From Marinimicrobium sp038419845 (GTDB taxonomy: Bacteria; Pseudomonadota; Gammaproteobacteria; Pseudomonadales; Cellvibrionaceae): a stretch of DNA of 64,000 nucleotides. Below are positions 46,065 to 55,300 of the stretch, one piece after another. The notes under the pieces were generated by a model that worked only from the letters and a program-made list of their open reading frames with translations, did not search any database and had not been told where the DNA came from. The position numbers and the translations under genes are program-made. The stretch's first letter is position 1, and each line of letters begins with the position of its first letter. The stretch is from contig NZ_JBCAQT010000012.1 in NCBI RefSeq assembly GCF_038419845.1, forward strand, positions 1-64,000, given 5' to 3'.

Positions 46065-48038
46065 ATGCTGCCACTGCGGTTTATCGACCGGGCAAAGTTT
46101 TTTGTAGAACGCCAGTTCGTCAAGGGCGCCCTATTCCAGCTGCTGGTGGTGGGCGCCATCATTGGCCTGATATCACTGGCCGGCGGGCTTTTGGTCTACC
46201 CGGCCGGCGAAGGCGCTGATGCCGGCGATGCGGTCTGGTGGGCCTTCCTGCGCCTGACCGACCCGGGCTATCTCGGTGATGACGAGGGCACCTGGCGCCG
46301 CCTGATCTCCACCATCCTGACCATCAGCGGCTATGTGGTCTTCATGGGTACCCTGGTGGCCATTCTCACCCGTTCACTGATCGCCCGGATGACCGAGCTG
46401 GAGCGGGGCATGACGCCGGTGGCGTTTCGCAATCATGTGGTCATTCTCGGTTGGAACAGCCGCACCCTGCCCCTGGTGCGCGAATTGCTCAGCGCCTCGG
46501 GCTCCATGCGCCGCTTTCTTCTGGGCCGGGCCACCAGCCGCCTGAAGCTGGTGGTACTGGCCGAGGACATGTCCGCCGGCCATGCCCAGATACTGCGCAA
46601 CGAGCCCGGAATCGGCGCCAAAGCCCGGCAGGTGGTGTTACGCTCTGGCAGCGCTCTACAGACCGAAGCCCTGCATCGGGCGGCCTGCCTCAACGCGGCG
46701 GCGGTGATCATCCCCAGCGGCTCCCAGGAGTTCAACAGCCTGGTCAGCTCCGATGTCGAAACCATCAAGGCCCTGATGTCGATCGACGCCCAGGCGCGCC
46801 GACAGAAAATTGAGCCGCCCTTCGTGGTGGCGGAAATCCAGGATCTGCGCAAGCTTTCGATTGCCCACCGCTCCTATCATGGCCCTCTGGAAGTGGTCGC
46901 CGGTGATGCCACCATTGCCAGCCTGCTGGCCCAGAACATTCTGCATCCCGGCCTGTCGGAAGTGTACAACGAACTGCTGATGAAGCTGGATGGCAATGAG
47001 TTCTACGTGCGCAGCGGTGACAACTTCAAGGGCGAAACCCTCGGTGCCATCGCCATGCGCTGCCCAAACGCCCTGGTCTGCGGTATGCTTGAGGCCTGCG
47101 GCGGCGGCTGGCAGGTACGCCTGAATCCGCCCTCCTCCACTCTGGTTCGCGAGCAGGACAAGGTCGTCATGATCGCCCATGATATGGAAGATACCGAACC
47201 GGTCAAAACCACCGGCCACCGACTGACACCGATTGAGCGCTTGTCCACGGATAAAAGCCAGACACTCACCAGCCAGAAACACCACAAGCGTGTATTGCTA
47301 CTGGGCTGGAATCATCGGGTGCCGGCCCTGGTGCATGAGCTGGGTAGCTATCGCCAGTATCGATTTGCGGTGGATGTGGTATCCATCGTTCCCCCGGTTG
47401 AACGCGAGCGGGCCATTGAGCGTTATCATCCCAGCCCCTTGGCGGTTCAATGCCAGCATATTGAAAGTGATTTTATGCAGGAGGGCGAGCTGCACGACAT
47501 TGATCCGGCGCGCTATGACAGCATTCTGCTGCTGAGCAGCGACCGGACCAGTACCGGCGAAGAGGCCGATGCGCGGGTGATCGTGGGCCATACCATGCTC
47601 GAGGAACTTCTGGATCGGGCCAGCCGTCGACCGCAACTGATCATGGAGCTGAGCGACCCGGACAACGAAGTGCTGATTGGCCATCAGCAAAGTGAAACCA
47701 TCATCAGTCCGCTGATTCTCAGCCACCTCCTGGCCCAGGTTGCCCTGCGTCCCGAGTTGAGGCTGGTCTTTGGTGATCTCTTTACCGAAGGCGGCGCCGA
47801 AATTCTGTTTCGCCCGCCCGAGCACTACGGGATTAAATCCGCTCTGCCCTTCTGGAAACTGGAAGCACTGGCGGCCGAGCGGGGCGAAACCGCCATGGGG
47901 GTTTACTACGCTCAACCCCAGAGCAACGGACAACGATTACAATTGAACCCGGCGCGCAACGCCGCGCTGACCATAAAACCCGAGGATGAAGTGGTCATCC
48001 TCACCGATACCGGCATTCGCAAAGGAGGCCAACCATAA
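46065..48038 (+). CDS. CASTOR/POLLUX-like ion channel with RCK/TrkA-N-type domains
   Basis: The 657-residue protein has two or three transmembrane helices with the CASTOR/POLLUX filter-like segment AFLRLTDPGYLGDD (about 61–74) in place of the potassium GYG motif. Two cytosolic NAD-binding-like RCK domains follow: VVILGWNSRTLPLVRELLSA near residue 125 and RVLLLGWNHRVPALVHELGS near 408. In plants these channels control nuclear calcium oscillations and can pass K+ or Ca2+; bacterial relatives are little studied. The gene sits 9 bases after an RND pump and overlaps the next gene by TAATG, an unusual operon setting. Gating ligand and ion are unknown. Confidence 0.88.
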   Translation: MLPLRFIDRAKFFVERQFVKGALFQLLVVGAIIGLISLAGGLLVYPAGEGADAGDAVWWAFLRLTDPGYLGDDEGTWRRLISTILTISGYVVFMGTLVAILTRSLIARMTELERGMTPVAFRNHVVILGWNSRTLPLVRELLSASGSMRRFLLGRATSRLKLVVLAEDMSAGHAQILRNEPGIGAKARQVVLRSGSALQTEALHRAACLNAAAVIIPSGSQEFNSLVSSDVETIKALMSIDAQARRQKIEPPFVVAEIQDLRKLSIAHRSYHGPLEVVAGDATIASLLAQNILHPGLSEVYNELLMKLDGNEFYVRSGDNFKGETLGAIAMRCPNALVCGMLEACGGGWQVRLNPPSSTLVREQDKVVMIAHDMEDTEPVKTTGHRLTPIERLSTDKSQTLTSQKHHKRVLLLGWNHRVPALVHELGSYRQYRFAVDVVSIVPPVERERAIERYHPSPLAVQCQHIESDFMQEGELHDIDPARYDSILLLSSDRTSTGEEADARVIVGHTMLEELLDRASRRPQLIMELSDPDNEVLIGHQQSETIISPLILSHLLAQVALRPELRLVFGDLFTEGGAEILFRPPEHYGIKSALPFWKLEALAAERGETAMGVYYAQPQSNGQRLQLNPARNAALTIKPEDEVVILTDTGIRKGGQP

Positions 48039-48466
48039 TGAAATCACATCCCAACCGTCGGCAATTCATCACCGGAGCCGCTGCTTTAGGCGCGGCCGCC
48101 ATGGTGCCCGGAGCACGAGCTGACCATCACGGCGAAACCTCCGGCAAAGTGGAGCTCCCCAAGCTGACCCACACCGTGTTTTTCTGGCTGAAAAATCCCG
48201 ACTCGCAGGAAGACCGGGACAAGCTGATTGAGGGACTGCAGACCCTTCGACAGATCGAGACCGTCAGAGGCCTGCATATCGGTGTGCCGGCGAGCACTGA
48301 AAAGCGCGAGGTGGTGGATAACAGCTATCAGGTTTCTGAACTGATGCTGTTTGATTCGGTCGAGGACCAGGACGCCTATCAGGTGGACCCCATCCACAAA
48401 AAGTTTGTAGATGAGTATGCCCACCTGTGGCGCAAAGTGGTGGTCTACGACTCGCTGAGTGTCTAA
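48038..48466 (+). CDS. Tat-exported Dabb (stress-responsive alpha-beta barrel) protein
   Basis: The 142-residue protein has a Tat signal (NRRQFITGAAALGAAAMVPGARA) and a Dabb ferredoxin-like domain of about 95 residues (LTHTVFFWLKNPDSQEDRDKLIEGL, VRGLHIGVPA, YQVSELMLFDSVEDQDAYQVDPIHKKFV). Tat export means it is folded, perhaps with a cofactor, before crossing the membrane. Dabb proteins form dimers and often act on small aromatic or haem-like molecules, but the substrate here is unknown. Its ATG overlaps the channel gene's stop (TAATG) and has AAAGGAGG upstream, so it is the last gene of the RND–channel operon. Confidence 0.87.
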   Translation: MKSHPNRRQFITGAAALGAAAMVPGARADHHGETSGKVELPKLTHTVFFWLKNPDSQEDRDKLIEGLQTLRQIETVRGLHIGVPASTEKREVVDNSYQVSELMLFDSVEDQDAYQVDPIHKKFVDEYAHLWRKVVVYDSLSV

Positions 48467-48478
48467 ATATCCCGGAGT

Positions 48479-48514
48479 CGGTCCCGGTGAGTTGCTTTAG
48501 ACTCGCCGGGACCG
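48479..48514. terminator. Bidirectional hairpin between convergent genes
   Basis: CGGTCCCGGTGAG (48479–48491) pairs with CTCGCCGGGACCG (48502–48514) with one G·T pair. It covers the last codons of the leftward cyclophilin gene and lies 12 bases past the rightward Dabb gene. No long U-tract is present. Confidence 0.6.
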
Positions 48515-49282
48515 GGTCAGGCGGGTCAGCCCCAGGCTCGCCAACAGAAACAACACCCACCCGCTCAGGCTTCCGCTGGAGCTATTGTCGGCGTCCTTGC
48601 CGGCTTCATCGATCAGAGTATTCGGAACAGGGTCGAGATCGGCCGCGGTATCGGGGCTGGCATCCAGCACGACAATGGCGGTAATTGACACCAGGTGGTC
48701 GGGCGTCACCGGCTCCTCGGCTTCGGCGTCGTCAGCGGTGTAATTGCGAAGCGGCAGGTTTTTGTAAACCCCTCCCAGGTTGAATCTGGGCAGTTCGGCA
48801 ATCGCTTCGACTACTTCCATGCCGTCTCCGATCACCTCGCCAAACACCGTAAAGCCGCCGTTCTGAATATCCAGATTGGCGTGATTATCCTTGAGGTTGA
48901 AAAACCATTCCGAAGTGGCGCTGTTGGGATCGCTGCCGAGCTTGGCCATAGCAATGGTGCCCTTGCGATTGGACCAGACCGGCTCGTTGACCACAGAGCC
49001 CCTGTCATCGATCTCTACCGCTTTTTCCTGCTGTTCATCGTAGGCAAACCCCCCGCCCTGGATAATGAACTCCGGCATCGAGCGATGAATAAAAGTCTGG
49101 GTGTAATCCCCGGCTTCAACATAGGCGAGGAAGTTGGCCACGGTCTCGGGTGTGGTTTCATCGTAGAGGTTGACTTCAAAATCGCCCATCACCGTCTGAA
49201 ACTGCACCGTGGTGGCCAGGGCTGTATGGCTGGCGAAAAGCAGAGTGGCAAATGTGCAGGCCGAAAATGTCTGTTTTAGCAT
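48497..49282 (-). CDS. Peptidyl-prolyl isomerase (cyclophilin) with GlyGly-CTERM-like tail
   Basis: The 261-residue protein has a Sec signal (LLFASHTALA), a cyclophilin domain (about 25–205; GDFEVNLYDETTPETVANFL, FIHRSMPEFIIQGGGF, FTVFGEVIGDGMEVVEAI) and a C-terminal tail. The tail, SSSGSLSGWVLFLLASLGL followed by RLTRSRR, has the shape of a GlyGly-CTERM/rhombosortase sorting signal: short Gly/Ser stretch, one helix, basic end. It catalyses proline isomerisation outside the cytoplasm, and the tail would anchor it or be trimmed by rhombosortase. Residues aligned with the E. coli PpiA active site (HR, FF) are mostly kept. The long frame to 49534 is not translated: ATG 49282 fits the signal peptide. 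Confidence 0.87.
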   Translation of the reverse strand: MLKQTFSACTFATLLFASHTALATTVQFQTVMGDFEVNLYDETTPETVANFLAYVEAGDYTQTFIHRSMPEFIIQGGGFAYDEQQEKAVEIDDRGSVVNEPVWSNRKGTIAMAKLGSDPNSATSEWFFNLKDNHANLDIQNGGFTVFGEVIGDGMEVVEAIAELPRFNLGGVYKNLPLRNYTADDAEAEEPVTPDHLVSITAIVVLDASPDTAADLDPVPNTLIDEAGKDADNSSSGSLSGWVLFLLASLGLTRLTRSRRV

Positions 49283-49382
49283 GGAGCGGGTCTCTAGTGG
49301 TTTTAATCCCGCCACTTTAGCAAAGCGCCTGCGGCAAAGCTGTAACCTTTTGTATGAAACTGTAGTAAAAAGTGCATTAACC

Positions 49383-50225
49383 TCAGTCGACAAAATCGCG
49401 GGCGAATTGCCAGGCCACCCGTCCGCTTCGCGCGCCCCGGGTCCGGTGCCAGAGCAACGCCTGAGCCCGGACCCGATCATTCCACTCGCCCCCGAAATGC
49501 TCGACCCAATACTGGGCGGCGGCCAGGTACTCATCCTGACTGAACGGATAAAAACTCAGCCAGAGACCAAACCGGTCCGAGAGCGACACCTTCTCCTCGA
49601 CGCTGTCCCCGGGGCGAAGCTCACCCTCCTCGTAACTCACATCCAGATTCTCCCGCATGGTCTGCGGCAGCAGGTGGCGTCGGTTGGACGTGGCGTAGAA
49701 CAGAACGTTGGACGAAGGTGCCGCAATAGAGCCATCCAATGCCGATTTCAACGCTTTATACCCCAGCTCCCCTTCCTCGAACGACAGATCATCACAGAAA
49801 ATGATAAACCGCTCGGGCCGATCTTCAATCAGCGCCAGAATATCGCCCAGATGAACCAGGTCGGTCTTGTCCACCTCAATCAGACGCAGCCCCTGATCGG
49901 AGAAATGGTTCCAGCACGCCTTGATCAGGGTGGATTTACCGGTACCACGCGCGCCGGTGAGCAACACATTATTCGCCGGCTTGCCATCCACCAGGCGCTG
50001 GGTGTTGCGCACAATCGCCTCTTTCTGCGGCTCGATGTTCTGCAGCGCCGAGAGCTCGACCCGATGCGGATGCTTCACTGCCTGAAGGTGGCCCCGGCCG
50101 TTGACCGTCCGCCAGCGATACGCCTGTGCACTCCAGTCCACTTCCGAGGGCGCGGCGGGCACCAGGGTCTCAACCCGGTCGAGCAGTTGTTCCAGACGTG
50201 ATAAGACAGAGTCGAATGAAGCCAC
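49383..50225 (-). CDS. DUF815 family AAA-type ATPase
   Basis: The 280-residue protein is a typical DUF815 protein, with Walker A LLTGARGTGKSTLIKA (about 89–104), Walker B FIIFCDDLSFEEGE, a sensor-1 NVLFYATSNRRHLLP and sensor-2-like LWHRTRGARSGRVAWQFARDF. A short helical N-terminal region precedes the ATPase core. Such proteins are widespread, but no biochemical role is established; some occur near cell-division or stress genes. It is a single gene, with the palindromic element at 50294–50450 in its upstream region. Confidence 0.88.
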   Translation of the reverse strand: MASFDSVLSRLEQLLDRVETLVPAAPSEVDWSAQAYRWRTVNGRGHLQAVKHPHRVELSALQNIEPQKEAIVRNTQRLVDGKPANNVLLTGARGTGKSTLIKACWNHFSDQGLRLIEVDKTDLVHLGDILALIEDRPERFIIFCDDLSFEEGELGYKALKSALDGSIAAPSSNVLFYATSNRRHLLPQTMRENLDVSYEEGELRPGDSVEEKVSLSDRFGLWLSFYPFSQDEYLAAAQYWVEHFGGEWNDRVRAQALLWHRTRGARSGRVAWQFARDFVD

Positions 50226-50293
50226 GTGATCTCCTAGTTATCAGGGGTTACAAAATCAAATTTCGGAGCTAAAAGTTAACCGTATGGCACTAA

Positions 50294-50450
50294 GCCAGGA
50301 GGGCTAACCTCTTTCCGGGACCGTCGAAGGGAGGGACCCCGCCGACGAGCTTACAGGGATGTATTCACAGACAATTGCTCCTGCATTGTCTGCATACACG
50401 CCATCCGTGGCGATAACAGCGTGTCCCGGAAAGGGGTTAGCCCTCCTGGC
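50294..50450. repeat. Nested palindromic element (copy A)
   Basis: A 28-base arm at 50294–50321 is repeated in inverted form at 50423–50450 with one mismatch. Inside are the string GAGCTTACAGGGATGTATTCAC at about 50348–50367 and an 8-bp stem CAGACAAT/ATTGTCTG (50368–50375/50385–50392). A related element lies at 59824–59914. No coding potential is seen; it looks like a MITE or REP/BIME-type repeat between the DUF815 and toxin genes. Confidence 0.8.
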
Positions 50451-50466
50451 GACCGAACCGTTTGCA

Positions 50467-51051
50467 TCAAACTCTGGTCAATTGTGTCAGCCACTCCGGC
50501 GGAGTGTTGGTTAAAAGACACCAGCGGCCGCCGCGCCAATAGGCCAGACGTTGATACGGATGCTCGGCGCTGGAATTGTCCACCAGATGCAGCTCATCTA
50601 CCAGCCCCACCGACGCCCCGACCCATTGAAACGTGCGCGGCAGGCGGCCGACGATTTTATCCGGAGGGACCTTGTGGCCACCCGCCCTGACCCGCGAAGC
50701 CACCCGGGCGAGATTCAATTCGCTCTGGGCCAGATGGAAGTAAAACATTTTAATCACGAAACCGGCGGCTTTGGCCTTGCCCACAAAATCGAGCTTGGAG
50801 GGATGGGAATAAACGGTTTCAAAGCAGAAGGTCTGCCCTTCCTCCAAAAGCCGAAAACGCTCCTTCTCGGCGAGAATCGCCGCCTCGTAGCTGTGCTGTT
50901 CCGGCTCATCGGGCCAGAGCTGGCGGGCGATCCGGTCGGCATTGATCAGGGGAAGGCCCGTCGGGGCAAGAAACCGCTCGTAAAAGCTGGTCTTGCCCGA
51001 ACCGTTGCCGCCCACCAGGAGCCAGAGCTCGGGGGTATGCTCAGGCGGCAT
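50467..51051 (-). CDS. Zeta-toxin-like P-loop kinase
   Basis: The 194-residue protein has Walker A VGGNGSGKTSFYERF (about 13–27), the zeta/AAA_33-type segment LINADRIARQLWPDE and FETVYSHPSKLDFV, and later HLAQSELNLARVASRVRAGGHKVP. This is the COG4185 family, related to zeta toxin, which phosphorylates UDP-N-acetylglucosamine. Its start overlaps the end of the upstream gene, a ParD-like antitoxin, by 11 bases, so the two form a probable toxin–antitoxin pair. Real toxicity is not proven for the chromosomal COG4185 group. A palindromic element follows its 3' end. Confidence 0.78.
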   Translation of the reverse strand: MPPEHTPELWLLVGGNGSGKTSFYERFLAPTGLPLINADRIARQLWPDEPEQHSYEAAILAEKERFRLLEEGQTFCFETVYSHPSKLDFVGKAKAAGFVIKMFYFHLAQSELNLARVASRVRAGGHKVPPDKIVGRLPRTFQWVGASVGLVDELHLVDNSSAEHPYQRLAYWRGGRWCLLTNTPPEWLTQLTRV

Positions 51052-51454
51052 GGGTGCGTTTGTTCACCTTGTAGAAGCGGCCATTTTTGAACACACCCAC
51101 CGCGCGACTGCCGTCGGGATAGAGTGCCTCCAGGTGACCGGGATGCTCCTCGCTGGCTTGATAGACCACCCGGTCGGCCTGCAGCGACTGGCCCAGCTCG
51201 CCGGATTGGCGGGCGGCGTCCACAGACTCCCAGAGCTCATCGGTGCTCGGGGGTTGGGCATTCACCCGCTTCAGATCCAATTCGACCAGGCCCTGGGTCA
51301 GCGCCAGCAGGTCCTGCGGGCTGAGCTTTTCAGCCACCTGCTGGCCAATTTCGGCCCAGAATTCGATCTGCTTGGGGGTTGAGCGCCGGTTGAGGCGCGC
51401 CTCGGCGGCGGCCTCCTGGACCAGGCGGTCTTCGAGTCTGACAGCGATGGACAT
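51041..51454 (-). CDS. ParD-like antitoxin
   Basis: The 137-residue protein has an N-terminal ParD-like ribbon-helix-helix region (MSIAVRLEDRLVQEAAAEARLNRRSTPKQIEFWAEIG, about 1–38). A helical middle follows (LVELDLKRVNAQPPSTDELWESVDAARQSG) and a C-terminal YPDGSRAVGVFKNGRFYKV strand pair. It fits the ParD_like antitoxin family (PF11903) and lies directly before and overlapping the zeta-like toxin. As an RHH protein it probably represses this operon. ATG 51454 has GGAGG upstream; a start at 51469 has none. Confidence 0.8.
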   Translation of the reverse strand: MSIAVRLEDRLVQEAAAEARLNRRSTPKQIEFWAEIGQQVAEKLSPQDLLALTQGLVELDLKRVNAQPPSTDELWESVDAARQSGELGQSLQADRVVYQASEEHPGHLEALYPDGSRAVGVFKNGRFYKVNKRTHAA

Positions 51455-51480
51455 GGGGACCTCCGGCAAGGTGAAAATGG

Positions 51481-51503
51481 GCGGTGGGCGGAGCCCACCC
51501 TAC
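51481..51503. repeat. Short dispersed repeat, copy 1
   Basis: GCGGTGGGCGGAGCCCACCCTAC is found here and exactly again at 51558–51580. Its core GTGGGCGGAGCCCAC is itself a near-palindrome, so each copy can fold into a hairpin. Confidence 0.8.
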
Positions 51504-51529
51504 GGGTTTTTAGTGTAGCGCCCTGCTCT

Positions 51530-51552
51530 GGTTGTTGCAAGTTGCAACAACC
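51530..51552. repeat. Perfect 23-bp palindrome
   Basis: GGTTGTTGCAA and TTGCAACAACC flank a single G. It lies midway between the two copies of the 23-base repeat and upstream of the TA operon, where it could be an operator for the ParD-like antitoxin or a hairpin at the end of the channel gene. Confidence 0.75.
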
Positions 51553-51557
51553 GGTGA

Positions 51558-51580
51558 GCGGTGGGCGGAGCCCACCCTAC
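51558..51580. repeat. Short dispersed repeat, copy 2
   Basis: Identical to 51481–51503 and in the same orientation. It ends three bases before the stop codon of the leftward channel gene and so lies in its 3' untranslated region. Confidence 0.8.
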
Positions 51581-51582
51581 CG

Positions 51583-52386
51583 TTAGTCGACGCGCTCGCG
51601 GAGCAGGCTTTTGAGCTCCCGCAATTCCTGATGCAGCTCCTTCAGGGTCGGCTCGCCCTCATCGCGGCGCTCCTGGCGGTGTTGATCCTCCAGGACGTTG
51701 ACCACAATGCCGATGATCATGTTCAGAAAGGCGAAGGCGGTCAGAAAGATGAAGGTGACGTAGAACACCCAACTGAACGGGTACACCTCCATGGTTTCGT
51801 ACATGACATCGGTCCAGTCCTCGAACGTCATCACCCGGAACAGCGTCAGCATACTGATGGCAATGTCGCCCCACAGGGTTTCGTTGACGTCGGCAAAGAA
51901 CATGCTCCCGATAGCGGCATAGATATAAAAAATGATGAACATCATCAGGGCCACGTAGCCGAGCTGCGGCATGGCGCGCAGCAGGGAGGTCAACAGCGTA
52001 CGCAGTTCGGGAATGATCGACACCATCCTCAGGACCCGGAAGACCCGGACCAGTCGCCCGATCAGGGCCAGTTCGCTGTCTTCGATGGGAATCAGGCTGA
52101 CGAGCACGATCAGGGTGTCAAACACATTCCAACCGGATTTGAAGAAGTCCCGCTTTCTCGGTTCGCCCAGGAATCGGATGGTGATTTCGATCAGAAAGAA
52201 AATGGTGATGAACCAGTCGGTCAACACGATCGTGTTGGCCACAAACGGTGGAATATCGTAGGTCTTGGCGCCGATGACCAGCGCCGAAAAAATGATGATA
52301 CCCACCACAAACAGCTCGAACGCCTTGTTGCTGCGCAGCTGATTGAACCGGTTTTGCAGGTTTTCGTTGGACAGGGTCTGGGACAT
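51583..52386 (-). CDS. Voltage-gated cation channel (BacNav/Cav-like)
   Basis: The 267-residue protein is a one-domain six-helix ion channel. S4 has spaced arginines (GRLVRVFRVLRMVSI, about 110–124). The pore loop has the filter TFEDWTD (residues 187–193), and a C-terminal helix (HRQERRDEG…LHQELRELKSLL) should form the tetramer coiled coil. NaChBac-type sodium channels have TLESWS(M/A). In designed CavAb the filter is TLDDWSD, so the extra acids here suggest possible Ca2+ selectivity. Its ATG overlaps the stop of the condensin SMC gene by one base (TGATG), so translation is coupled to that operon, an unexpected partner. Confidence 0.9.
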   Translation of the reverse strand: MSQTLSNENLQNRFNQLRSNKAFELFVVGIIIFSALVIGAKTYDIPPFVANTIVLTDWFITIFFLIEITIRFLGEPRKRDFFKSGWNVFDTLIVLVSLIPIEDSELALIGRLVRVFRVLRMVSIIPELRTLLTSLLRAMPQLGYVALMMFIIFYIYAAIGSMFFADVNETLWGDIAISMLTLFRVMTFEDWTDVMYETMEVYPFSWVFYVTFIFLTAFAFLNMIIGIVVNVLEDQHRQERRDEGEPTLKELHQELRELKSLLRERVD

Positions 52387-55300
52387 CAGGCTTCAACTTC
52401 CTCAAGGAAATCCAGCTCGGCCTGCTGGCGAATGGTCTGTCGATGGTTGGCCATCAACTGTTGAATGCGCGCGCGATCGCACTCCTGCCGGTCCAGAATC
52501 ACCCGACTGTTCAACTCACCTACCGCCTGGGCGGTGGCGCATTTGCTGAACACAAACTGATTGGAAATCAGGTCCAGGAAAGGGCCGGATTTACTGCTGG
52601 GCATGATGAACAGCAGCTGCAGCCCGAGGCTTTCGGTCAGGTAGTTGATCACTTCGCGCGAGCGGTGCTCGTCCATCTTGGAGAAGGCTTCGTCCACCAG
52701 CACCATACGCAGGTGGCTGTTGCCCTCACCAAAACGGAAGGCCGAGGTAATGGCAGCGCTGCGAATGATGTAGGCCGGTGTTTCCAGTTGCCCGCCCGAG
52801 CCGGTACCGTACTGGCTCAGCGCAATGGGCTGTTTGCCTTCCGGCTCTTTGTAAATTTCATAGCGCCGGTAGTGACGGTAGTCGGCAATGCGCTCCAGCT
52901 CGCGCAGGGCTTTCTGCTCGTCGTCATCCAGCAGCATGGACATCAGTCGCTCGCGCACCTTCTGGTGCTTGGGCTCGAGCTTCATATCGAACAGGGTGCC
53001 GCCCTCTTCCTGGCCGGGATTGTCGATAATGGCCTTGAAGAACTGCCAGTACTCCTTGAATTCCGGTACCCACTGCCAGTCAAAGCGGAAGCGCTCGCGA
53101 TCGGCGCCAAAGCGGTGATGCTCCAGCTCCCGGTTCAGGTCTTCCAGCACCCGCTTGCCGTCGTTGATGGCCTGGTAGATCGAGTGGCACAGATTGGTGA
53201 CAAAGGCGTTGTTGAAACTCTCGCGCAGTGACTGCAATTCGCCGTGACGCTGGGCCAGGATGTGGTTTTTATCCCGGTTGTAGAGGCTGTCGAACTGTCG
53301 GCGGAGCGCGCACACCTGGGCAAAGTTGTCGCGCCCGAACTCATCGGAAAAATTCAGATCGAGCGCGATGGCATCGGCCTGGCGACAAAACTGGTTGTGC
53401 TGCAACACGCTCTGCTGCAGCCGGTGCAGGCTGGTTTTCAGCTCGCCCTGTACGGCGGTCAACTGTTGCTCGTAGTACTGGGTCGAGCGCAGGTCCCGGT
53501 CGATCTCATCCAGCTGCGTCTCGACATCGAAGCCCGGCCAGAGCGCATCGATGCCCTGCAGATCCTGTTCGCACTGATCCACCACGGCCAGCGTCTGATC
53601 CTGATCCCGGTCCAGTTGCTGACAGCGACTGTCGACGTTTTTCAGGTCGGCCAGAAGGTTGGCCTTGTCGTCGTTGAGCTGGCGCGCCTGCTGCGCCTGC
53701 TCCTCGCCCCGGGCCTTCAACTGCTGGAGCTCGTCTTCCAGGTTGTCGCCTTCACTCAGATCCAGTTGCTGCAGTTGCTGCTCCAGCGTCTGCAGGCGAC
53801 GCTGGGCGGTGAGCATGGACTGGAGCGAGTCGCCGTGCTCGGGACTGTGCATTCCATCTACCGATGCCAGCAATTGTGCGGCTTCATCGGCCAGGCCTTG
53901 GCAGGCTTGCCACTCCTTGGTCAATGAGTCCCTTTCCTGCACCCGCGCCCGCAATGCCCGTTCGCGCGCGCCCTGTCCGAAGACCAGGTCGCTGTCGGCA
54001 ATATCGCAACGGAACATGGCGTAGTTGCCGGACCCCAGGCAGTCCGGGGTCAGGCCGCGGCGGGTGCCGCGCAGGGCCTGGGAGTCGCTCACGCGCTGAA
54101 CCGAGCCGTAGCTGGCCTTGATGTAATATTCAGCGGTGGCGTGGCTGAACTGCATCACCTCGACAATCGAATCGCTCGGCAGGGAACCGGTTTTGTCGAT
54201 ATCGCGCCGGGCCTTGTCACCCTGGATGACACGCGCCTTTTGTGCCTGGCCGGACAGGTTGCGGACAATCCGGATCGCCTCGGCCTCGTGTTCCGGTTCA
54301 ACAATCAGACCGAAACGGGCACCGCCCATGTAACCTTCAATGGCCGACTGCCAGTCGCTGTCGGTCACCTCGACCTGATCGCACAGCACGCGCACATCGG
54401 CTTCCGGCAATTGCCGGCGCAGTTCATTCAGAGCCTGCTGGACAAAGCCGGGGTAACTCACTTCCCGCGCCTCCAGGGCCCGCATTTCCCGCTCCAGGCG
54501 TTCCAGCCGGGAACGGACCTGATCGGTGGCCTGCTGGCGCTTGTCCCACTCGCGCGCCAACTGGTCTCTCAGGTTGGAAGCGCCCTCTTCCGGCTTGCCA
54601 AACCAGTCGTTGATCAACTGGCGGTGCTGCTGCTGTTGCTCCAGGGCCCAGTCGAGTTTGCTCTCCAGCGGGCTGATGTCGATCCAGTCCCGGTTCAGCA
54701 GTTCGTGCACATCCAGGGTCTGCTCGTCCTCGGCGATGGCTTTGAGCCGTTCCAGTCGTGCCTTGTCGGCCAGCGCCGGCACGGCCAGTGACAGGGAGGT
54801 TTTGCGCAAGCCGTCGCGCAGCTGTCGGGCCGAGGCGCGATTGGTCTCCAGCTGTTTGATCTGCTGCAGTAACTTCGGAACGGCCTGGTGCAGGTTCTGC
54901 TCCTGGGTGCTCCGCTCGCTTTCGAGCTGATCCTTCTGACGCAGCGTGGGTATGCCCAGACGGCGGGTATTGAGGTCGAGCAACTGCTGTTGCAGGTCGT
55001 CGCGGCGCTGTTCGCTCAGCTCGATGGCCTGCTGGTTGGTTTTGATCTGCTCGCGTAACTGTTGCTGACGATCTTTTTCTTTCAGATAGCGGGTCTGGCA
55101 ATCGCTGTAACGCCGGCGTGCCAGCCCGTACTGCAGGCTCTGCCAGTCCAGCCACTGTTCAATGAACGCGTCGGCGGTGTTACGGCCCTGCTGCAGGCGG
55201 TCGATGGCCTCGCGCAATTGCCGGGCGTCGGCTTCCATCCCGTGGATGCGCTTGAGCATGGCGGACACCGAGCGGATGGCTTCGCCCAGATCGCGCGGCT

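Noticed and set aside
51481..51580. A CRISPR array formed by the two 23-base repeats.
   Set aside because: There are only two copies, the spacing is filled by a palindrome rather than a unique spacer, and no cas genes are present.
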